From Microbacterium sp. MYb62 (GTDB lineage: Bacteria > Actinomycetota > Actinomycetes > Actinomycetales > Microbacteriaceae): a DNA stretch of 64,000 bases. The position numbers were made by a program, and so were the translations under genes. Where the stretch lies: the NCBI RefSeq assembly GCF_002979475.1, contig NZ_PCOY01000002.1, positions 310,001 to 374,000 on the forward strand, in the 5' to 3' direction. The notes under the pieces are model-generated. The model was not told the origin of the DNA and searched no databases. It saw only the letters and a list, made by a program, of their open reading frames with translations. Positions 56,850 through 64,000 of the stretch are shown here, piece after piece. Each line of letters opens with the position of its first letter. Within the stretch, counting starts at the first letter, position 1.

Positions 56850-57830
56850 TCAGCGCCCTTCGGTGCGGAGCGCGCGCCCCCAGGGCTCCGCCGGGTCATG
56901 GATCGCCACGGCGAGTGTCGTGTCGGACTGGCCGTAATAGGCGAACCATCGGTCCCGGAACTTCACGAGCCCCTCCACGAAGGTCACGTTCGAGACGAGT
57001 CCGTGCATGTCCTCGAAGGTCTGCGGGCGCAGCCAGGGCTCCTGCAGGCGGGCGATGACGGTCGTCGGTTCGTCCGGGTCGATCGCGATCTGCCCGCAGC
57101 GGTAGTCGACGTCGACGGTACCGTCGTCGTGCACGACACGGGTGGCGCCGTTGGTGAGGAACAGCAGCAGTCCGTTGTCGGTGACCACAGGGGAGGTGCC
57201 GATCTCCACCAGCGCCTCATCCCAGGTGCCGGGCGTCGGCGAGTACATCGGCTCGGTGTCGGCCGTGCCCGGCGTCCAGTGGATCAGGTCATCGCTGGTC
57301 GCCCAGTAGATCGCCCCCTCGCCGAAGTACATCCACCACTTCCCGTGCATCCGCTGCGGAACGATGACCCCGGCCTTCGACCAGTTGAACCCGCGCGGGT
57401 CCATGGTCTTGAACGTGTCGAAGTCGTCGAACAGCGGACCGTGCTTGGTCCAGGTGCGCAGGTCGGTCGAAGTCGCCAGGCACAGCTGCGCGCTGCGGCG
57501 GTCCCAGCCCGTGTAGGTGAGGTAGTAGGTGCCGTCGATCAGCGCGATGCGCGGGTCTTCGCACCCGTAGGTCTCGTAGTCCTCCGAGGGGGAGAGGATC
57601 GGCGCATCCTCGCGCGTGAAGTTCACGCCGTCACTCGACCGGGCGATGCCGATGTGGGAGATGATGTCGTCGGCGTGCGCCCGGTAGAGCAGCACGACCT
57701 CGTCGCCGTCGACGAGCGCGGCCGGGTTGTAGAGGTTGGCCGACTCCCAGCTGTCGCCGCGCGGACGCAGGATGGGGTTGCCCTCATAGGGCGTGAACGG
57801 ACCGAGGGGGAAGGAGGCTCCGGAGAACAT
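56850..57830 (-). CDS. GH130 mannoside phosphorylase or mannosidase
   Basis: 326 aa five-bladed beta-propeller. Motifs are YEGNPILRP near residue 14, NLYNPAAL near 32, LLYRAH near 47 and YGCEDPRIALIDGTYYLTYTGWD near residues 86-108. Such GH130 enzymes phosphorolyse or hydrolyse beta-mannosides such as mannosyl-glucose, mannobiose or N-glycan fragments. It lacks a signal peptide. It is the last gene of an operon with a binding protein and two permeases headed by LacI. The substrate class is inferred from the family. Confidence 0.88.
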   Translation of the reverse strand: MFSGASFPLGPFTPYEGNPILRPRGDSWESANLYNPAALVDGDEVVLLYRAHADDIISHIGIARSSDGVNFTREDAPILSPSEDYETYGCEDPRIALIDGTYYLTYTGWDRRSAQLCLATSTDLRTWTKHGPLFDDFDTFKTMDPRGFNWSKAGVIVPQRMHGKWWMYFGEGAIYWATSDDLIHWTPGTADTEPMYSPTPGTWDEALVEIGTSPVVTDNGLLLFLTNGATRVVHDDGTVDVDYRCGQIAIDPDEPTTVIARLQEPWLRPQTFEDMHGLVSNVTFVEGLVKFRDRWFAYYGQSDTTLAVAIHDPAEPWGRALRTEGR

Positions 57831-57859
57831 GGGGGCCCTTTCTGGCTGGGGGATGGGGG

Positions 57860-58702
57860 CTAGCCTTTGACGGCCGCGCCGAGGTCGGTGGCCTTGAAGA
57901 AGCGCTGGAAGACGACGAACAGGATGACGACGGGGAACGCGAGCGCCGTGGCGCCGGCGAGGATCGCGCCGTTCGGGTTGGCCGTGGACTGCGCCACGTT
58001 GGAGATGTAGTTCGCCAGCGACACGGCCAGCGGCTGCAGGCTCGCATCCTTCGTGATGAGGAAGGGCCAGAGGAACTCGTTCCAGGGGCCGATGAAGGTG
58101 ACCAGCACGACCGTCACCAGCACGGGCCGGATGAGCGGGATCGCGACCGAGGTCAGCAGGCGGATCTCGCCCGCGCCGTCGATCCGTGCCGCTTCGAAGA
58201 TCTCGACCGGCAGCGCCTTGAAGAACTGCACGAAGATGAACACCGCCGTGGTGTTGATGAGGAACGGCAGGATCATGCCCATGTACGAGTCGCCGAGGCC
58301 GTAGTTGCGGGTGATCTGCACGTAGAGCGGGATCATCAGCAGCTGGAACGGCACCATCTGCACGAGCAGCATCAGCACCCAGATCACGCCTCGGCCGCGG
58401 AAGTCCAGGCGGGCGATCGCGTAGCCGGCGAGCAGACCGAACACGACGGTCCCCAGCAGCACGCCCGCCGTGAAGATCAGCGAGTTCAGCAGGGAGCCGA
58501 CCAGGTCGATGCGCGAGTCGATCGCGACGAAGTTGTCGACCGTCCACCCGCTCGTCGGGAACAGCTCACTGGGGGAGTTCGTCGGACTCTCCTGGAACGC
58601 CCCCACGATCATGAAGTAGAACGGGAAGGCGAAGCCGACGGCCGCGATCGTGAGCAGGATGATGCTCAGGATGCGGGGGACTGAACGCTTGCGTTTCATC
58701 AT
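57860..58702 (-). CDS. sugar ABC importer permease (MalG type), mannoside locus
   Basis: 280 aa with six helices. The EAA loop is EAARIDGAGEIRLLTSVAIP near residue 185, and FFKATDLGAAVKG is the C-terminus. ATG 58702 overlaps the upstream permease stop (ATGA). It precedes the GH130 gene by 29 bp. Confidence 0.9.
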   Translation of the reverse strand: MMKRKRSVPRILSIILLTIAAVGFAFPFYFMIVGAFQESPTNSPSELFPTSGWTVDNFVAIDSRIDLVGSLLNSLIFTAGVLLGTVVFGLLAGYAIARLDFRGRGVIWVLMLLVQMVPFQLLMIPLYVQITRNYGLGDSYMGMILPFLINTTAVFIFVQFFKALPVEIFEAARIDGAGEIRLLTSVAIPLIRPVLVTVVLVTFIGPWNEFLWPFLITKDASLQPLAVSLANYISNVAQSTANPNGAILAGATALAFPVVILFVVFQRFFKATDLGAAVKG

Positions 58703-59601
58703 CGCTCCCTGGTCGCGCGGTTGGCCGCCAGCGAGAGCATGCCGACGAGGATCACGAGGATCATGCCGATGGCCGCTGCGGTGTCGGGGTTCTGCTGCTG
58801 GATGCCCAGCTGGTAGATCAGCAGGACCGGGGTGGTCGAGGCGCCGTCAGGGCCGCCGCCGTTGGTGAGCAGATACGGCTCGGTGAAGAGGTTCGCGCCG
58901 GTGATGATCGACAGGATCAGCACGAGGGTCGTCGCGCTGCGCACCCCGGGGATCGTGACGTGCCGGAAGCGCGAGAGCACTCCAGCTCCGTCGGTCTCGG
59001 CAGACTCGTACAGCTCCTTCGGCACGTTCTGCAGCGCCGCCAGGTACAGCAGGATGTAGAACCCGAGCTGCTTCCAGGTCACGTAGAACGCGATCATCGG
59101 CATCGCGAGTCCGCTGTTCACGAGCCACGACGGATCGGGGGCGAGCGGGCCGAGGATCGTGTTGATCAGCCCGTTGCCCGAGAACAGCAGCATCCAGACG
59201 CCCACGAGCGAGACGCTCGCGGTCAGATACGGCACGTAGAACGCGACCCGGTAGGCCGCGACCCATCGGATGCCGGTGTTCAGGGCCGCGGCGAGCACGA
59301 GGGCGAGCACCGCGGTGAGGGGCACGTTGATGACCAGGAAGATCAGGGTGTTGCGGAACGATCCGAGCACCCGCGGGTCGGTGAGCACCGTGACGAAGTT
59401 GTCGAAGCCCACGAACGGGCGATCGACCTCGGTGCCCGGAGCCGGAGCCGTGAAGAAGTAGTCGTGGAAGGCGATGTAGACCGCGAACGCGAGGGGATAC
59501 GCGAAGATCGCGATCACGAACACGAAGTACGGCAGCGCGAACAGCCCGCCGATCGGTTGCGCACCCAGCCATTGGGTGCGCAACCGCTTCTTTTCGGTCA
59601 C
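58699..59601 (-). CDS. sugar ABC importer permease (MalF type), mannoside locus
   Basis: 300 aa with six helices, starting FALPYFVFVIAIFAYPLAFAVY. The EAA loop is ESAETDGAGVLSRFRHVTIP near residue 205. The usual start is GTG 59601, 4 bp after the binding-protein stop. No ATPase gene is present, so a shared MsiK-type ATPase is expected. Confidence 0.9.
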   Translation of the reverse strand: MTEKKRLRTQWLGAQPIGGLFALPYFVFVIAIFAYPLAFAVYIAFHDYFFTAPAPGTEVDRPFVGFDNFVTVLTDPRVLGSFRNTLIFLVINVPLTAVLALVLAAALNTGIRWVAAYRVAFYVPYLTASVSLVGVWMLLFSGNGLINTILGPLAPDPSWLVNSGLAMPMIAFYVTWKQLGFYILLYLAALQNVPKELYESAETDGAGVLSRFRHVTIPGVRSATTLVLILSIITGANLFTEPYLLTNGGGPDGASTTPVLLIYQLGIQQQNPDTAAAIGMILVILVGMLSLAANRATRER

Positions 59602-59605
59602 GGTG

Positions 59606-60871
59606 TCACTCGGCGACGAGCGCGTCGATCTTCTTCGCCGCATTCCCGAGGAAGTCGTCGATCGACTCCTTGTCGAAGATCACGGCGGAGGAGTACTCGT
59701 CGCGGAACGCCTGCCACGCCTCCACGGAGTTCGGGATGCTGGGGACGTCGGCGGTCTTCTCGGCCTGCTCGGCGAACGCCACGTAGTTCGGGTTCGCGGC
59801 GAAGTAGTCGCCGTAGGTGTCGGTGAGGTCGGTGCGCATCGGCATCTGCCCGGTGGCCTCGAGCAGCTGGCCGTCGGCATCCTCGCTGGTGGAGAACTTC
59901 AGGAACTCCCACGCCGTGCCCTGGTTCTCGCAGGCCGTGAACATCGACACGCTCTTCGAGTCGGCGAAGGTCGTCGGAGTCTCCCGGCCGTCGCTGGTCG
60001 GCACCGGCATGAAGCCGACGTCGACGGTGTCGGCGTAGGAGGGGATCGCCCAGGGGCCGGCGAGCTGCATCGCCGTGGTGCCTGCCGACATCGCGTCGTC
60101 GGTCGACGCCTCGTTCGGCGACAGCTTCTCGTCGTAGAAGGTCTTCCAGAACTCCGAGACGGTGCGCCCGGCATCCGAGTCGAACGTGGACTTGCCGTCC
60201 TCGACGAGCATCGTGCCGTCGGTCTCGGCCAGATACAGCGGATAGAAGTCGAACCACGGCTGGTAGAACTCGCTCGTCGGCGCCGGCCAGATCGCACTCT
60301 GCACGCCGGAGGCGACGATCGCACGCGACCCTTCGAGGAACGCGTCGTACGTGTTCATCTGCGGGTCTTCCGGATCGATCCCCGCGGCCTGGAAGAGCGC
60401 CTTGTTGTACATGACCATCACGGGGTTCGACTTCCACGGGAGCTGGTAGAAGCTGCCGTCGCTCGCGTAGGCATCGACCTCTCCGCCGCGCTCGGTGATG
60501 TAGTCGCTGCCGCCGTCGATCTTGCTGAGGTCGACGAGTCCGCCCTGCTTGACCCAGCCAGAGACCGCGGCGGGTGCCACGTTGTAGACGAGGCAGGGAG
60601 CCGTGCCCGCGGTGATCGCGGCGGTGATCGCCTCTTCCGACGAGGAGCCGGCGGGGATCTCCTGCGCCTTGACCTTCTCGTCGGGGTGCTCGTCGTTCCA
60701 GGCCTCGACCACGGCGGTGCCCCAGGCGAGTTCCTGTTCGTTGTTGGAGAGCCAGATGCTGATGGGGCCGGTACCGTCGGCTGAGCTTTCGCCGCCACCA
60801 CCTCCGGCCGAGCATCCGGTGGCGATGAGAGCGGTGGCGCCGATCAAGGCGATTGCGCGGAGCTTCTTCAT
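59606..60871 (-). CDS. sugar-binding lipoprotein, mannoside locus
   Basis: 421 aa. Signal peptide ends in IATGC (Cys about residue 20), then a Gly linker and the solute-binding family 1 fold. Segments are PISIWLSNNEQELAWG, EEAITAAITAGTAPCLVYN and YQLPWKSNPVMVMYNKALFQAAGID. AAGGAGG lies upstream of ATG 60871. It follows the LacI gene by 78 bp on the same strand, so it may be in the same transcript. Ligand inferred as a mannoside. Confidence 0.9.
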   Translation of the reverse strand: MKKLRAIALIGATALIATGCSAGGGGGESSADGTGPISIWLSNNEQELAWGTAVVEAWNDEHPDEKVKAQEIPAGSSSEEAITAAITAGTAPCLVYNVAPAAVSGWVKQGGLVDLSKIDGGSDYITERGGEVDAYASDGSFYQLPWKSNPVMVMYNKALFQAAGIDPEDPQMNTYDAFLEGSRAIVASGVQSAIWPAPTSEFYQPWFDFYPLYLAETDGTMLVEDGKSTFDSDAGRTVSEFWKTFYDEKLSPNEASTDDAMSAGTTAMQLAGPWAIPSYADTVDVGFMPVPTSDGRETPTTFADSKSVSMFTACENQGTAWEFLKFSTSEDADGQLLEATGQMPMRTDLTDTYGDYFAANPNYVAFAEQAEKTADVPSIPNSVEAWQAFRDEYSSAVIFDKESIDDFLGNAAKKIDALVAE

Positions 60872-60882
60872 GGTGTCCTCCT

Positions 60883-60923
60883 TGACACTGCGGGTGGTGA
60901 CACTGCGGGTGGTGACACTGCGG
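60883..60923. repeat. tandem repeat, about 2.7 x 15 bp
   Basis: TGACACTGCGGGTGG twice, followed by a partial third copy, just upstream of the binding-protein start. It lies in the 78-bp gap after the LacI stop. Position near the ribosome binding site could matter for translation. Confidence 0.75.
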
Positions 60924-60949
60924 TGATGCTGCGGTGATGCGGATGCCGA

Positions 60950-61939
60950 CTAGCTGGTGCTCTCCCGGAAGTGCACGACGTTGCAGTCGACGATCTCGGT
61001 GCGCGGCTGCGCCCCGAGGATGTCTGCCCGCAGGAGGCGGGCGGCGGCGCGGCCTCGGGCCGCGGGGTCGGATGAGACGCTGGTCAGCGCCGGAGACAGG
61101 TGGGCGGAGAGGTGGTCGTCGTCGAAGCCCGAGATCGCGAGGTCCTGCGGGATCGAGAGGCCCTGGGAACGGGCGTAGGAGAGCCCGGCGATGGCCATGG
61201 TGTCGTTCGAGTAGAGGATCGCTGTCGGGCGGTCGGGCAGGGCGAGGAGCTCGGCGGTGCGGGTGCGGCCGCTCGCGGCGGTGAAGTCGCCCTCGCGGAG
61301 CAGCTCGTCGTCGCCGATCGCCGCGACATACGCGTCTGCACGCGCTTTCGAGTGCACGTATTCGAGCGGCCCGGAGACGTGGGCGATGCGCTCGTGCCCG
61401 GAAGCCCGGAGGTGCGCGATGATCTCGCGGACCGGGGCGGTGTCGTCTGTTCGCACGCACGAGAACCCGGTCGGCTGGTCATAGGCGCCCACCAGCACGG
61501 TGGGCAGTCCGAGGTCGTCGAGGAAGGGCACGCGCCAGTCGTCGGTGCGCAGGTCGAGCAGGAGGGCGCCGTCGGCGCGGCCGTGGGTGAGCGTGCGGTA
61601 GGCCCGTTCCTCGGCGTCGCGGTCGGGGACGACCTGGAGCAGGAGCGCCGTCTCGGTCTCGGCGAGCACCGACTCGACGCCGGCGATGAAGGCCGGGAAG
61701 AAGGAGTCGTTCGCGATGACCTGGGGGTCGCGGGCCAGCACCACGGCGACCGCATTGGCCTGCCGGGTGGCGAGCGCCCGTGCGCTCTGGCTCGGTGCCC
61801 AGTTCAGCTTCGCAGCCGCGGCGAGGACCTTCGCCTTCGTCTCGTCCGAGATCGGGCGGTTGCCGCTCAGAGCGTGCGAGACCGTGGCCTTGGTGACGCC
61901 GGCTTCGCGGGCGACATCGGCGATGGTCGTGCGGCTCAT
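60950..61939 (-). CDS. LacI-family regulator of the mannoside locus
   Basis: 329 aa. The HTH reads TIADVAREAGVTKATVSHALSGNRPISDET, with the hinge at SARALATRQANAVAVVLAR. The effector domain carries FIAGVESVLAETE, LVGAYDQPTGFSCVRTDD and AISGFDDDHLSAHLSPAL. ATG 61939 has GAGGAGATGG upstream. Two near-identical operators precede it, so it probably controls its own gene and the downstream importer-GH130 unit. Effector inferred to be a mannoside or mannose derivative. Confidence 0.92.
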   Translation of the reverse strand: MSRTTIADVAREAGVTKATVSHALSGNRPISDETKAKVLAAAAKLNWAPSQSARALATRQANAVAVVLARDPQVIANDSFFPAFIAGVESVLAETETALLLQVVPDRDAEERAYRTLTHGRADGALLLDLRTDDWRVPFLDDLGLPTVLVGAYDQPTGFSCVRTDDTAPVREIIAHLRASGHERIAHVSGPLEYVHSKARADAYVAAIGDDELLREGDFTAASGRTRTAELLALPDRPTAILYSNDTMAIAGLSYARSQGLSIPQDLAISGFDDDHLSAHLSPALTSVSSDPAARGRAAARLLRADILGAQPRTEIVDCNVVHFRESTS

Positions 61940-61981
61940 GCCATCTCCTCGGGGATCCTCGCTCGCCGACGTGCTCATCGG

Positions 61982-62014
61982 TGAACCGGTTTGATGAGTG
62001 TAAACCGGTTTGAT
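61982..62014. promoter_or_regulatory. paired LacI operators before the regulator gene
   Basis: TGAACCGGTTTGAT and TAAACCGGTTTGAT occur as direct copies 19 bp apart; each centres on a AACCGGTT palindrome with a CG step. Two sites close together allow tight cooperative repression of the lacI promoter. Confidence 0.78.
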
Positions 62015-62047
62015 TGCGGAAGTCAACGGGTCAGCGGGAGGGGCCGC

Positions 62048-62968
62048 TCAGACGAAGCGGACGGTCTGCTGCAAGCGGGTGCGCACGTCGAACAGCTCGT
62101 TGCCGCCGATGGCCCGCGCCTGCGGAACGCCCTGGCGCAGCACCATCGCGAGAGCGCTGCGGCGCACGACGACGACGGGGACTCCGCGGCTCGTGCCGAG
62201 AGGGGTGACAGCCTGGGCGAGGTCGTCGTCGGGCAGCACGATGATCGAGCCGCCGAAACGCACGCGCGCCGCCTTGGCGATCGTGCGCATGCGTCGGAGG
62301 GCGGCGGTGACGGGCGCCCGTGTTCCCAGGCTCGGGCCCGTGATCTCTCCGCGCCGGAAGCCGACGACTCCGCCGAAGTCCTCCGACATCACGCCGTACA
62401 GCCCCGAGGGGCCCAGCACCACGTGATCGAGCTTGTCGTCGGCCTCGGCGCCGGCGACGACGTCATGCCACACCGTGAACCCCATGCCGAGATCGGAGAC
62501 CGTGCGCGCCGTGGCCTCCTCCGCGAGGGCATCGGCGAGGAGCCGACGCAGATCGCGGGGTGCCGAGCGTACGAGCGCCGGGTCGTACGGGTCGGGAACC
62601 TCGACGCCGCGGCCCGCCCACTCGCGGATGAGCACCAGATAGCGTTCGCGGCGCCACCCACCGGGGTGACCGTAGGAGCGTGCGCGCGGGCGGGTGTCGG
62701 TGCGCGCGGGCGGCGGGCGCCATCCCCTCCACTCGGCGCCGGCCTCGTGGGTCACTCCGGTGCGGCGGTCGTAGGCGGCACGGCCCTCGGCGGTCCCCAC
62801 CAGCTCCCACGCGCGCTGCACCTGGATGAAGATCGCCGCGTCGCCGCCGGTGTCCGGATGCGTCTGGCGCAGACGCAGGCGATAGGCGCGACGCAGTTCG
62901 CCGTCGTCGACGGAGGGGTCGACTCCGAGGATCTCGTAGGCCGAAGCAGAGAGCGGACTGTCGAACAT
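62048..62968 (-). CDS. J-domain protein with NERD-like C-terminal region
   Basis: 306 aa. The N-terminal J domain (residues about 9-70) has the invariant HPD at 37-39 (RQTHPDTGG). An Arg/Pro-rich linker follows to about residue 105. The C-terminal part holds DHVVLGPSGLYGVMSEDF, which resembles NERD-type nuclease-related or related nucleic-acid-binding folds; this is tentative. J domains stimulate DnaK. The combination suggests recruitment of chaperones to a specific client. ATG 62968 has GGAAGGAGAG upstream. Confidence 0.8.
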   Translation of the reverse strand: MFDSPLSASAYEILGVDPSVDDGELRRAYRLRLRQTHPDTGGDAAIFIQVQRAWELVGTAEGRAAYDRRTGVTHEAGAEWRGWRPPPARTDTRPRARSYGHPGGWRRERYLVLIREWAGRGVEVPDPYDPALVRSAPRDLRRLLADALAEEATARTVSDLGMGFTVWHDVVAGAEADDKLDHVVLGPSGLYGVMSEDFGGVVGFRRGEITGPSLGTRAPVTAALRRMRTIAKAARVRFGGSIIVLPDDDLAQAVTPLGTSRGVPVVVVRRSALAMVLRQGVPQARAIGGNELFDVRTRLQQTVRFV

Positions 62969-63037
62969 CGCTCTCCTTCCGCGACCGCGGCATCCAGGAT
63001 ATCCGGCGGTCGTTGTGCGTTCGCCGATCTCCCGGGG

Positions 63038-63700
63038 TCAGGCCGGCACGTCGACGATGCGCTCGGCGCCGAAGACAGGGACGACCGAGCCGGCGGAGGC
63101 GGCGGCCAGGTCGTCCCGGAGGCGGGGGAGCTCCGACTCCGGGGCCCACAGTTCGAGCGTGGCCATCGCCGCATAGGCCGGATCGCCGAGAGTTGCTCCG
63201 TGGTGAACGGCCCAGTCGCGCAGCAGATTATCGTAGCGGCCGGCCTCCGCGTGCGGCACCTCGAGCGTCACCTGTCGGAGCGCCGCCCGCCGCACGAGTG
63301 AGGCCAGATCGAGCGCCTCCGACACGGCAGAAGAGTAGGCGCGCACGAGCCCGCCCGCGCCGAGTTTCACGCCGCCGAAGTAGCGCGTCGCCACCGCGAC
63401 CACGTCGGTCAACTCGCGTCGACGCAGCACTTCGAGCATCGGGATCCCCGCCGTGCCGGAAGGCTCGCCGTCATCCGACGACCGCGCCTGATCGCCGAGC
63501 AGACCCGTGACCACCGCGGTGCAGTTGTGGTTGGCGTCCCAGGCCCGCTTGCGGATGCCGGCGATCACGGTCTCGGCCTGCTCGACCGAGGAGACGGGTT
63601 CGATGCGGGTGAGGAAGCGCGACTTGCGGATGACGGTCTCGTGCTCGACAGCCGCCGCGATCGTCGCGGGGTAGCTGCGGGCGGAGGTCACCCGCCTCAC
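63038..63700 (-). CDS. YigZ/IMPACT-family protein
   Basis: 220 aa. The N-terminal UPF0029 domain has KSRFLTRIEPVSSVEQAE, DANHNCTAVV, DDGEPSGTAGIPMLEVL and TRYFGGVKLGAGGLVRAYS. The C-terminal domain resembles the elongation-factor-related fold of YigZ. It is a conserved translation- or RNA-linked protein of uncertain role. The start is GTG 63700; GTG 63691 is also possible. It follows the truncated aldo/keto reductase on the same strand. Confidence 0.92.
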   Translation of the reverse strand: MRRVTSARSYPATIAAAVEHETVIRKSRFLTRIEPVSSVEQAETVIAGIRKRAWDANHNCTAVVTGLLGDQARSSDDGEPSGTAGIPMLEVLRRRELTDVVAVATRYFGGVKLGAGGLVRAYSSAVSEALDLASLVRRAALRQVTLEVPHAEAGRYDNLLRDWAVHHGATLGDPAYAAMATLELWAPESELPRLRDDLAAASAGSVVPVFGAERIVDVPA

Positions 63701-63721
63701 GATACCGAGGCCGCGCGTCGC

Positions 63722-64000
63722 TCAACGGTCGACGAACGCCATCTGCTGCGGGTTGTAGCGGTCACCGCTCACGCCGATGCGGGTCGCGAGGGACGAGAGA
63801 TCGGCGACCTCGTCGGCCGACAGGGCGACGGCCGTGCTGCCGGCGTTCTCGGCGATGCGGGCGGTGCGACGTGTGCCGGGAATCGGCACGATCCACGGCT
63901 GCTGGGCGAGCAGCCACGCGAGAGCGATCTGCCCCGGCGTGGCCTCCTTCGCCGCGGCCAACTCGGCCACGTGCGTCACGAGCGCCTGGTTCGCCGCCCG
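63722..64000 (-). CDS. aldo/keto reductase, C-terminal part (5' end outside window)
   Basis: The frame is open to the window edge. The visible C-terminus has LAAAKEATPGQIALAWLLAQQPWIVPIPGTRRTARIAEN, typical of the NADPH-binding end of aldo/keto reductases (P-G-T-R), followed by ALSADEVADLSS and a 20-residue tail. Catalytic residues lie in the missing half. Substrate unknown. Confidence 0.85.
   Translation of the reverse strand, partial: RAANQALVTHVAELAAAKEATPGQIALAWLLAQQPWIVPIPGTRRTARIAENAGSTAVALSADEVADLSSLATRIGVSGDRYNPQQMAFVDR

Noticed and set aside
54684..57863. A 1059-codon open frame on the plus strand
   Set aside because: It lies antisense to catalase, fur and GH130 and has the composition of a shadow frame. 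The motif-bearing genes are on the minus strand.

Overview
The window is about 64 kb of high-GC DNA from an actinobacterium. Several features point to Microbacterium or a close Microbacteriaceae relative: many sugar-ABC clusters with LacI, ROK or RpiR regulators, a DUF222/HNH gene behind an actinobacterial SOS box, GTG starts and 4-bp ATGA/GTGA gene overlaps, and the overall gene content. That placement is inference. I see no rRNA, tRNA, CRISPR array, insertion sequence or prophage. The window begins inside a sulfatase gene and ends inside an aldo/keto reductase gene.

Left third (1-25.7 kb). First comes a sulfatase C-terminus, a phosphotransferase and a divergent Lrp/LysE exporter pair. An L-rhamnose uptake locus follows: mutarotase, LacI regulator and a four-gene RhaTPQS-type ABC importer, with matching LacI-type operators in front of both arms. 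Next is an AraC regulator set between an aldo/keto reductase-creatininase operon and a ferredoxin-ferredoxin reductase-P450 operon. The two operons share a nearly identical 19-bp upstream element, so they probably form one regulon. A ROK regulator then faces an overlapping operon: sugar ABC importer, cysteine-free zinc-ADH-like dehydrogenase, Gfo/Idh/MocA oxidoreductase, GH36 glycosidase and GH13_18 phosphorylase. Its composition recalls the E. coli ycj operon.

Middle (25.7-47.2 kb). This holds an S4 protein, a PepSY-like membrane protein with an OmpR-type two-component system, and several small unknowns including a double-MerR regulator. It also holds a MurNAc/muropeptide locus: serine hydrolase, ABC importer, MurR/RpiR regulator and NamZ-type muramidase. 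A short scar of two decayed genes follows, then an unlisted 58-aa membrane protein and an LLM monooxygenase. The segment closes with an S-adenosylhomocysteine hydrolase-like gene overlapping a deaminase-like amidohydrolase, a DUF985 cupin and a polar amino-acid ABC importer.

Right third (47.2-64 kb). Here are a PnuC transporter with a GNAT acetyltransferase, membrane proteins, the DUF222/HNH gene, DUF808, and an oxidative-stress group (MsrB-MsrA, catalase, Fur regulator). A LacI-controlled mannoside locus follows (importer plus GH130), then a J-domain protein, a YigZ/IMPACT protein and the truncated aldo/keto reductase.

Taken together this is a scavenging region: five ABC importers (four for sugars, one for amino acids), each next to intracellular enzymes or its own regulator. 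Short 15-18 bp tandem arrays recur in four intergenic spaces and once inside a gene. Functions are assigned from motifs and gene context only. No database search was run.
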